A DNA stretch of 6,809 nt from contig CANGMV010000059.1 of the NCBI GenBank assembly GCA_947454745.1, positions 1-6,809 of the forward strand, given 5' to 3'. Of this stretch, positions 1 to 5,838 are shown one piece after another. A model generated the notes under the pieces. The model was not told where the DNA came from. It did not search any database and saw only the letters and a program-made list of their open reading frames with translations. This stretch comes from Bacteroidota bacterium. Lineage in GTDB: Bacteria > Bacteroidota > Bacteroidia > Chitinophagales > Chitinophagaceae. The position numbers and the translations under genes are program-made. Numbering within the stretch: the first letter of the stretch is position 1; the number at the start of each line of letters is the position of its first letter.

Positions 1-18
1 GCGCACAGAAAAACGACT

Positions 19-1083
19 ATGTTAGATAAATTAGAAGCCATAAAAGCTAGATTTGACCAGGTAGGGGTGGCTTTGACCAATCCAGAAATCATCAATAACC
101 AAACCGAGTTTGGTAAAATGAGTAAGGAATACCGTTCCTTGGAGAAAATCGTGATCCCTTATGAGCGCTATGTTAAGGTTTTGGCTGAACACAAATTTGC
201 TAAGGAATCATTAAACGGAGATGATGCAGATATGCGTGAATTGGCAAAAATGGAATTGCCTGCATTGGAAGAAGAGAAAGAAAGTTTAGAAAAAGAGTTG
301 ACAAAATTATTAATACCAAAAGATCCTCAGGACGACAAGAATGCCATTATTGAATTAAGAGCAGGAACGGGGGGTGATGAAGCTAGTTTATTTGTGGGTG
401 ACTTATTGGGCATGTATACAAGGTATTGTCAAAAGAAGGGTTGGAAAGTGGCCATTGCAAGTGAGAGTGAAGGTTCAGTGGGAGGTTATAAGGAAGTTAT
501 TTTAGAAGTGACAGGTGAAGACGTATATGGTACCTTGAAATTTGAAAGTGGTGTGCATCGCGTACAACGCGTACCAAGTACTGAAACACAGGGTCGTGTG
601 CATACCTCGGCTGCAACAGTAGCAGTAATGCCTGAGGCAGAAGAAGTTGATTTTGTGTTAAACCCCGCCGATGTGAAAATGGAAACTGCGCGAAGTGGTG
701 GTGCGGGTGGACAAAACGTAAACAAGGTAGAGACCAAGGTAATGTTAACGCATATTCCAACTGGCACGGTAATTATTTGTCAAACAGAACGTTCTCAGTT
801 GGGTAACCGCGAAAAAGCCATGGGCATGTTGCGTACTAAACTATTTGAAGAGCAAGTGCGTAAACAAGAGGACGAAATTTCGAGACATCGTAAAACATTG
901 GTTAGCACCGGAGATAGAAGTGCAAAGATCAGAACCTATAACTGGCCACAGGGGCGTGTCACAGACCACCGTGTGAATGTTACTTCTTATAATTTAGATG
1001 CCGTTGTGAACGGAGAAATCGATGAATTTATTGAAGCATTACAAATGGCAGAGAACGCTGAGAAAATGTTGGTGCAAAATTAA
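19..1083 (+). CDS. prfA: Peptide chain release factor 1 (RF1), complete
   Basis: This cytosolic factor recognises UAA and UAG stop codons in the ribosomal A site and triggers hydrolysis of peptidyl-tRNA. The 354 residues are close to the E. coli length of 360. An acidic, helical N-terminal part (about 1-100) is followed by the RAGTGGDEA segment (114-122), the codon-reading tripeptide P186-S187-T188 of the RF1 PxT class (RF2 would have SPF), and the catalytic G230-G231-Q232 loop. A conserved TGDRS...RTYN...GRVTDHR block lies near 297-318. The Gln of GGQ is the residue methylated by PrmC in known bacteria. The ATG at 19 gives an N-terminus (MLDKLEAI) that aligns with other RF1 proteins. The frame stays open through bases 1-18, so an upstream start cannot be formally excluded. 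No Shine-Dalgarno sequence is visible. The gene converges with galE and shares its stop region. Identification is secure. Confidence 0.97.
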   Translation: MLDKLEAIKARFDQVGVALTNPEIINNQTEFGKMSKEYRSLEKIVIPYERYVKVLAEHKFAKESLNGDDADMRELAKMELPALEEEKESLEKELTKLLIPKDPQDDKNAIIELRAGTGGDEASLFVGDLLGMYTRYCQKKGWKVAIASESEGSVGGYKEVILEVTGEDVYGTLKFESGVHRVQRVPSTETQGRVHTSAATVAVMPEAEEVDFVLNPADVKMETARSGGAGGQNVNKVETKVMLTHIPTGTVIICQTERSQLGNREKAMGMLRTKLFEEQVRKQEDEISRHRKTLVSTGDRSAKIRTYNWPQGRVTDHRVNVTSYNLDAVVNGEIDEFIEALQMAENAEKMLVQN

Positions 1084-2093
1084 GCTAAGCTTTGCTCCCA
1101 TTGCCATGCAGTAAGCATCATTTCCTCTAAGCCGTATTTGCAATGCCAACCCAATTGTTTAACAGCTTTATCGTTGTTCGCATAAATGGCAACAATATCA
1201 CCAGCTCTTCTTGGTCCCAATTCGTAATTTAATTTTACGCCACTTACTTTTTCAAAAGCTTTAATGGCTTCCAAAACAGTAATGCCGTTTCCTGTACCTA
1301 AGTTAAATACTTCACAAGATTTTTCAGCATTCTTTTTTATTGAATATTGTAATGCTAATGTATGTGCATGTGCAATATCACATACATGGATATAGTCTCT
1401 AATACAACTTCCGTCACGGGTATCGTAATCGGTGCCATGGACTTGCATGGTAGGTAGTTTTCCAATAGCAGTTTGAGTAATAGCAGGTACTAAATTTTGT
1501 GGACGTCCAATTGGTAATTCACCAATAGCAGTGCTAGGATGCGCACCAACCGGATTAAAATACCTTAAAAGAATAGTGGACAATGGATACGTAAATGCGG
1601 TATCTCTTACAATGGTTTCTCCCATTTGCTTAGTAGCACCATAAGGAGAGGCAGCTGTTTGCAATGGTGTTTCTTCGGTTACAGGAATACTTTCTGGATT
1701 GCCATACACTGTACAAGAGGAAGAGAAGATAAAATGCTTCGCATTGTATTTTGCAGCCATTTGTAATAAGTGTACTAATGAAAATAAATTATTTTCGTAG
1801 TAGTCCAATGGCTTTTCCACCGATTCACCCACAGCTTTATAAGCAGCAAAGTGAATGATGCCAACGATGCTTGGGTTCTCTTTGAAAATATTTTCAGTAG
1901 CCGACTTATCTGTTAAATCTACTTTGTAATTTTTGATTTTCTTGCCCGTAATTTTTTTAATTCCCTCCAATGATTTATCGGAAGCACGCGATAAATTATC
2001 GGCCGAAATCACGTCAAATCCATGCTCAATTAAATCCACAATGGTATGGGCTCCAATATAACCACAACCTCCTGTTACTAAGATAGTTTGCAT
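1080..2093 (-). CDS. galE: UDP-glucose 4-epimerase (GalE)
   Basis: GalE interconverts UDP-glucose and UDP-galactose with tightly bound NAD, serving the Leloir pathway and supplying galactose units for surface polysaccharide. It is an extended short-chain dehydrogenase/reductase fold of 337 residues, against 338 in E. coli. The Rossmann motif TGGCGYIG lies at 7-14, the catalytic Ser is S126 in SSSCTVYG, and the Y151xxxK155 pair is intact. [10 protein letters not shown] (177-186) and RDYIHVCD (232-239) are typical GalE signatures. The position matching the E. coli Tyr299 / human Cys307 gatekeeper is Ile303, so whether N-acetylated sugars are also accepted is open. The ATG at 2093 puts the Rossmann strand right at the N-terminus, as expected. 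It lies 48 bp downstream of the kinase gene and may share its transcript. Its TAA overlaps that of prfA. Confidence 0.95.
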   Translation of the reverse strand: MQTILVTGGCGYIGAHTIVDLIEHGFDVISADNLSRASDKSLEGIKKITGKKIKNYKVDLTDKSATENIFKENPSIVGIIHFAAYKAVGESVEKPLDYYENNLFSLVHLLQMAAKYNAKHFIFSSSCTVYGNPESIPVTEETPLQTAASPYGATKQMGETIVRDTAFTYPLSTILLRYFNPVGAHPSTAIGELPIGRPQNLVPAITQTAIGKLPTMQVHGTDYDTRDGSCIRDYIHVCDIAHAHTLALQYSIKKNAEKSCEVFNLGTGNGITVLEAIKAFEKVSGVKLNYELGPRRAGDIVAIYANNDKAVKQLGWHCKYGLEEMMLTAWQWEQSLA

Positions 2094-2141
2094 TAAAAAA
2101 ATTTAGAATACAAAGAAACGAAAAAACAACAATAAATAGCA

Positions 2142-3188
2142 CTATGCTTTCGACGCCAATGTAAAACCTACCGTCGTGCCTACATTTTGTTTGCTTCGGA
2201 TATGCATGGTTTCGTTATGGGCCTCAATAATATGCTTGCAAATGGCTAGGCCAAGCCCTGTGCCACCAATATCTCGACTTCGAGCATCATCGGTTCGGTA
2301 AAAGCGTTCAAACAGTCGAGGGAGATGCTCTTCTGCAACACCAATTCCATCGTCACTAATTTCAATTAATATTTTCTGGTCCTCCATTTTATAAATACTC
2401 GCAATAATTTGCCCATCTATCTTACCATATTTAGCAGCATTTGAAATAATATTGACCAATACCTGGTATATTTTATTTCTGTCTGCGAATACATGTATTG
2501 GAGCCTCACTTCCTTTTTTATAATGGAATTGAATATTTTTCTTTAACCATTTTACACTAAGGTTACTAACTGCTTCGTTAATTAAATCCTGAATAATAAA
2601 AGGTTGCTTAATAATGGGTTCCTTGTTAATTTCTAAATTGGTAATTACATCCACGTCATTTAATAAACCAACCAGCCTTTGCACATTGGCTTGCGCATTA
2701 TTAATAAATTTATTCCCAACAGCAGGGTCTTCCATCGCACCGTCTGCTATGAGTTCCAAATAACCTTGTATGGCGAAAATGGGCGTTTTAATTTCGTGAG
2801 AAAGGTTTTGTAGAAATTCTTTTCTAAAAGCTTCGTTGGATTGTAACTGCTTAATTTGTTCAGTCTGCTGAGCTGCCCATTGTTCTACATCGGCTCTTAC
2901 ATCGTCGATACCTTTTTGAGGAAAGATATATTTTTGGTAAGCTTCTTCACGCTTGCTTGCTTTTGTGGAAGCGATTAATTTGTATATGAGTTTTATTTTT
3001 CGATAGATAAAATATTCCAAAATTTGATCTACTAAAAAATAAATAACAATAAAACAGGCTATAAAATAGGCAAGTAAAATTCTCCAATCGGCAAATAGCA
3101 CAAAAACGCTCAAACCAATAATACTTGATAATAAAAGTGCTGTAAGTGCAGCAAGTTGTTTGGGAGAGAGATTCTTTTCTTTAAACAT
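2142..3188 (-). CDS. PhoR-like sensor histidine kinase with two membrane helices
   Basis: This inner-membrane kinase should autophosphorylate and pass phosphate to the response regulator encoded just upstream. Two hydrophobic helices (about 12-33 and 37-57) are joined by only about three residues (DWR), so there is no periplasmic sensor domain. A basic juxtamembrane linker (about 61-120) shows no clear HAMP or PAS domain. The HisKA helix carries H131 in SHEIKTP, with E132 and T135 forming the HExxT motif linked to phosphatase activity. The ATPase domain has the N-box N246/N250, the G1 box DDGIG (279-283), the F-box LFERFYR (292-298) and the G2 box GGTGLGLAI (308-316). All catalytic motifs are intact at 348 residues. 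The ATG at 3188 starts directly before the first helix. The gene ends in TAG. The overall build resembles PhoR-type kinases common in Bacteroidota, but the signal is unknown, so I give no symbol. Confidence 0.93.
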   Translation of the reverse strand: MFKEKNLSPKQLAALTALLLSSIIGLSVFVLFADWRILLAYFIACFIVIYFLVDQILEYFIYRKIKLIYKLIASTKASKREEAYQKYIFPQKGIDDVRADVEQWAAQQTEQIKQLQSNEAFRKEFLQNLSHEIKTPIFAIQGYLELIADGAMEDPAVGNKFINNAQANVQRLVGLLNDVDVITNLEINKEPIIKQPFIIQDLINEAVSNLSVKWLKKNIQFHYKKGSEAPIHVFADRNKIYQVLVNIISNAAKYGKIDGQIIASIYKMEDQKILIEISDDGIGVAEEHLPRLFERFYRTDDARSRDIGGTGLGLAICKHIIEAHNETMHIRSKQNVGTTVGFTLASKA

Positions 3189-3193
3189 AATTT

Positions 3194-3229
3194 GAATAAG
3201 TACAGGCCTAATACGAAGTTAGCTTATTC
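3194..3229. repeat. 7-bp inverted repeat between regulator and kinase genes
   Basis: GAATAAG at 3194-3200 is matched by CTTATTC at 3223-3229, a perfect 7-bp inverted repeat with a 22-bp spacer, inside the 60-bp gap between the response regulator stop and the kinase start. The palindrome AGGCCT lies in the spacer. There is no T-tract of terminator type. It could be a weak mRNA stem that sets relative expression of the two genes, a binding site, or chance in AT-rich DNA. Confidence 0.25.
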
Positions 3230-3248
3230 TGTGTAAATGAGTTTGTAA

Positions 3249-3932
3249 CTAGTAGTCAAATTTGTAGCCCACGCCCTTAACGGTTGTAATACAGTCTATG
3301 CCTAGTTTTACTCTAATTTTACGGATATGCACGTCAATGGTACGGTCACCAACAATTACATCGTTACCCCAAACTTGAGACAATATTTCATTTCTTAAAA
3401 ATACGCGACCAGGTTGTGCAGCTAACAAGAACAACAATTCAAATTCCTTCTTTGCTAAAACATGCACCACGCCATTTAAAATCGTTTTGTATTGAGCCGG
3501 GTCGATTGTTAAATCTCTTACTTGAATCACCTTATTTTCGGAACTGGTAGGTTGTATTCTTCTAAATAGGGCGGTAATACGACTTACCAAAACCTTCGGG
3601 CTAATAGGTTTATTTACAAAATCATCCCCACCTAATTCCAATCCTTTAATGTGAGATGCTTCGTCGTTTAATGCAGTTAATAAAACAATCAATGTTTTGT
3701 CGAATTGACTATTGCTTCTTAAATATTCGCATACTTCAAAACCATTGCGTTTAGGCATCATGATATCTAATACAATACAATCGGGTGTAAATTGTTTCGC
3801 TTTTTCAATTGCTTCGCTTCCATCGCGGGCTGTAATTACTTCGAACCCGGCCTTGGTTAAATGGAAACTGATTATTTCGATAATATCAGGCTCGTCGTCG
3901 GCAATTAATATTTTGATAGGATTCGTTTCCAT
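3249..3932 (-). CDS. OmpR/PhoB-family response regulator
   Basis: This is a cytoplasmic two-domain transcription factor, presumably phosphorylated by the adjacent kinase. The receiver domain (about 5-125) has the acidic pair D12-D13, phospho-acceptor D56 in VLDIMMP, T86 and K108. A winged-helix DNA-binding domain (about 135-227) ends with the recognition helix and wing around DRTIDVHIRKIRVKL and GVGYKFDY. I choose the ATG at 3932 (MET-NPIKIL), giving 227 residues, because the receiver begins immediately after it. The frame can be extended to a GTG at 3968, but those 12 extra residues match nothing in the family and their DNA holds a hairpin. The gene lies 86 bp after the hydrolase gene and 60 bp before the kinase. 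It resembles PhoP/PhoB regulators, but its target genes cannot be read from this window. Confidence 0.94.
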   Translation of the reverse strand: METNPIKILIADDEPDIIEIISFHLTKAGFEVITARDGSEAIEKAKQFTPDCIVLDIMMPKRNGFEVCEYLRSNSQFDKTLIVLLTALNDEASHIKGLELGGDDFVNKPISPKVLVSRITALFRRIQPTSSENKVIQVRDLTIDPAQYKTILNGVVHVLAKKEFELLFLLAAQPGRVFLRNEILSQVWGNDVIVGDRTIDVHIRKIRVKLGIDCITTVKGVGYKFDY

Positions 3933-3941
3933 AATGTTGTT

Positions 3942-3957
3942 GCAGTAAAAATACTGC
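3942..3957 (-). promoter_or_regulatory. Perfect hairpin/operator-like dyad just upstream of the response regulator
   Basis: GCAGTA (3942-3947) and TACTGC (3952-3957) form a perfect 6-bp inverted repeat around four A/T bases. The dyad ends 9 bp before the regulator's ATG at 3932. A third copy of the half-site, ACTGC, occurs on the + strand at 3970-3974, 17 bp from the copy at 3953. It could be an operator for autoregulation or a leader hairpin that affects translation. No U-run follows on the minus strand, so it does not look like an intrinsic terminator. The structure is visible; the function is inference. Confidence 0.4.
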
Positions 3958-4018
3958 TTAAACCGCACAACTGCTCTTTAGGAGTGCGTTATCAAATTGT
4001 TAACTAAATCTATTTCGC

Positions 4019-4675
4019 TTATTGACCCTTAAGAATATGCAATATATAAGGATTTGCCTTCTTTTCTCTTCCCCAAGTGGTTGCTGGTCCATGGCCTGAA
4101 TAAATAGTCATGCTGTCGGGTAAGGGTAAAATTTGTTCGCTAATGCTTTTAATTAAATCCAAAGGGTTACATCCTGGTAAATCGGTACGGCCTACACCGT
4201 CCTTAAAAATCAAATCTCCACCCAACATAAAATCCTGTGCTTCATTGTAAAAACAAACACTGCCAGGTGAATGACCTGGCGTGACTAATACCTTAAATTG
4301 ATCTTTCCCAAATACAATCAGCTCATCCTGTTCAATATATTGTACAGGACCTTTATAAGGTTCGCATGGAACACCCCATCTTGCGCCACCTTCGGGTAAA
4401 CGATCAATTACGGGCTGCTCGTTTTTATGAAAATGTGCTGTGAGGTCATATTTTTCACTCACAAAATTGTTGCCAAATACATGGTCTAAATGACAATGGG
4501 TGTTGAGTAATAAACTGGGCTTTAATTCATTTTCTGAAATAAAATTTGCTAATGCTTCTTGTTCATTTCTTAAATAACATCCTGGGTCTACAATAATGGC
4601 TTCTTTTTGTTCATTGAACAAAACATAAGTGTTTTCCTGAAATGCATTAAAACAAAAAGAGTGTATCGTGAGCAT
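4019..4675 (-). CDS. Metallo-beta-lactamase-fold hydrolase, YcbL/glyoxalase-II-like
   Basis: This is a cytosolic metal-dependent hydrolase of 218 residues. The complete binuclear metal site is visible: H60, H62, D64 and H65 in THCHLDH, H135 in GHSPGS, D154 in GGDLIF and H195 in SGHGP. The C-terminal GREKKANPYI stretch matches the short, YcbL-type branch of glyoxalase II-like proteins. It lacks the extra C-terminal helical domain of classical GloB, which is about 250 or more residues. Members of this branch hydrolyse thioesters such as S-lactoylglutathione in some bacteria, but the substrate here is not determined by the sequence. No signal peptide is seen. The ATG at 4675 lies 9 bp after the pyrD stop, suggesting co-transcription with pyrD. 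Confidence 0.88.
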   Translation of the reverse strand: MLTIHSFCFNAFQENTYVLFNEQKEAIIVDPGCYLRNEQEALANFISENELKPSLLLNTHCHLDHVFGNNFVSEKYDLTAHFHKNEQPVIDRLPEGGARWGVPCEPYKGPVQYIEQDELIVFGKDQFKVLVTPGHSPGSVCFYNEAQDFMLGGDLIFKDGVGRTDLPGCNPLDLIKSISEQILPLPDSMTIYSGHGPATTWGREKKANPYILHILKGQ

Positions 4676-4684
4676 GAAAAATGA

Positions 4685-5737
4685 TTAATTGGTTATAATT
4701 TTTTTTGTAGCTAAATGCTGACAAATATTTTTTACAATACTTGGCCCTTCATAAATAAATCCGGTCCAAATTTGAACAAGACTTGCACCTGCCTCTAATT
4801 TTGCCTGCGCATCTTCGCCTTTAAAAATACCACCACTTGCAATGATTGGTAAACGGTCGCCAATGCCTTTGTGTAAATAGGATAGTACTTGATTGGATTT
4901 TTCTAATAGTGGTTGACCGCTTAATCCACCTGCACCAATCACATTTGCCTTTGCTGCATTTTCTGCGTTAAGTAAGCTACGATCTAATGTGGTATTGCTT
5001 GAAACCAAACCATCAATTTTCACTTCCTGTGTTAATGAAATAATATCATCTAATGCCGAGGTTTCTAAATCGGGTGCGATCTTTAATAAAATGGGCTTAT
5101 TGTTTTTATTGATATTTTGCAGTTCGCTAAATATTTTTCTTAAAGATTCTTTTTCTTGTAATTCACGAAGCCCTGGCGTATTAGGGGAACTTACATTTAC
5201 CACAAAATAATCTACTGCTTCTTCAAGTCCAGTAAAGTTGATGCAATAATCTTTCCAAGCATCGCTATTTTCAGTGATTTTATTTTTTCCAATATTGCCA
5301 CCAACAATAAGTGTTGAGTTGGACTTTTCTTTTCTGATTTTCAAACGCTTTGCAATGGCTTCAACACCATCGTTATTAAATCCCATTCGATTGATTAAAG
5401 CTTTTTGACTAGGCAGTCTAAACAACCTTGGTGCTGGGTTGCCCGCTTGTGCTTTAGGTGTTACCGTTCCAATTTCTACAAAACCAAATCCTAATAATGC
5501 TAATACATTCAAATGCTCTGCATTTTTATCGAAGCCTGCGCCCAATCCAACGGGGTTGGGAAAATCTAACCCAAACAATTTTTTAGAGAGGTTGGTTCCT
5601 TTGTATTGGAAACTATTTCCTAAAATTTGCTTTCCAAAAGGAAGGGATGCAGCAATGTGAAGCCCTTGCATAGAAGCTTTATGGGCTGTCTCGGGAGGGA
5701 GTAAAAACAGGGTGTTTCGTATTATTGGGTACAACAT
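4685..5737 (-). CDS. pyrD: Dihydroorotate dehydrogenase, class 2 (quinone-linked)
   Basis: PyrD oxidises dihydroorotate to orotate, the fourth step of pyrimidine synthesis, passing electrons through FMN to membrane quinone. It has 350 residues, against 336 in E. coli. The amphipathic N-terminal segment (1-33) with PETAHKASM is the membrane-associating, quinone-binding part that defines class 2. FMN and substrate motifs are NPVGLGAGFDKNAE (61-74, K71), GTVTPKAQAGNPAPRLFR (90-107), NRMGFNN (116-122), KIAPDL (219-224), SSNTT (246-250), GAGGLSG (268-274) and IIASGGI (298-304). The catalytic base is S184 in NVSSPNTPGLR; class 1 enzymes use Cys here. The ATG at 5737 fits the family N-terminus. A perfect TAnnTTTG box ends only 4 bp before it, so the message may be nearly leaderless. 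It appears to head the minus-strand block. Confidence 0.96.
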   Translation of the reverse strand: MLYPIIRNTLFLLPPETAHKASMQGLHIAASLPFGKQILGNSFQYKGTNLSKKLFGLDFPNPVGLGAGFDKNAEHLNVLALLGFGFVEIGTVTPKAQAGNPAPRLFRLPSQKALINRMGFNNDGVEAIAKRLKIRKEKSNSTLIVGGNIGKNKITENSDAWKDYCINFTGLEEAVDYFVVNVSSPNTPGLRELQEKESLRKIFSELQNINKNNKPILLKIAPDLETSALDDIISLTQEVKIDGLVSSNTTLDRSLLNAENAAKANVIGAGGLSGQPLLEKSNQVLSYLHKGIGDRLPIIASGGIFKGEDAQAKLEAGASLVQIWTGFIYEGPSIVKNICQHLATKKIITN

Positions 5738-5838
5738 GCCACAAAATTACGATGAAATATTTAGTTGCATAAACAACTGTTTGCAAAAATGACTACATTT
5801 AGGGTGAAATTGAGTCAGGACCCAATAAATCTAATTGT
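5738..5838. promoter_or_regulatory. Divergent intergenic region between pyrD and the thiolase gene
   Basis: This 101-bp AT-rich spacer must hold the promoters of both flanking genes unless they are read from further away. It contains three overlapping symmetric elements: AGTTG/CAACT (5763-5767, 5774-5778), TTGCA/TGCAA (5765-5769, 5782-5786) and the palindrome TTTGCAAA (5780-5787). A near match to the Bacteroidota -7 box, TACATTTA (5794-5801), faces the thiolase but has no well-spaced TTG upstream. The clustered symmetry suggests an operator, without indicating which regulator binds. Confidence 0.4.
5742..5749 (-). promoter_or_regulatory. Candidate Bacteroidota -7 promoter box for pyrD
   Basis: Read on the minus strand, this is TAATTTTG, a full match to the TAnnTTTG consensus of the Bacteroidota primary sigma factor. 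The best upstream TTG lies 24 bp away, slightly beyond the range I recall for the -33 element. The box ends 4 bp before the pyrD ATG, so transcription would begin at or very near the start codon. The match is visible; promoter activity is inferred. Confidence 0.35.

Noticed and set aside
1..18. Tail of an upstream gene or an extended prfA N-terminus
   Set aside because: Eighteen bases that stay open in the prfA frame are too little to assign, and the RF1 family N-terminus fits the ATG at 19.
486..767. Open reading frames on the minus strand inside prfA (also 497-760)
   Set aside because: They lie opposite a strongly conserved gene, have no recognisable domains and are dense in Pro/Thr/Ser/Leu as expected for antisense shadows.
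1106..1118. Possible prfA terminator hairpin ATGC-AGTAA-GCAT
   Set aside because: The stem is only 4 bp, is followed by CATTTCC and not a T-run, and lies inside galE coding sequence.
3712..3948. Plus-strand open frame opposite the response regulator
   Set aside because: It is antisense to conserved receiver-domain codons; its hydrophobic look comes from the complementary strand and no family is recognisable.
3964..3988. Intrinsic terminator after the hydrolase gene (CGCAC/GTGCG)
   Set aside because: The stem is 5 bp with a 15-nt loop and only a short GTTTAA follows on the minus strand, too weak to call as a terminator.
4989..5660. Two 73-residue plus-strand frames opposite pyrD
   Set aside because: Both are shadows of conserved FMN-binding coding sequence with no family resemblance.
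5794..5801. TACATTTA as a -7 promoter box for the thiolase
   Set aside because: It mismatches the final G of TAnnTTTG, and TTG candidates lie 10 or 26 bp upstream, outside the expected spacing, so I mention it only within the spacer entry.
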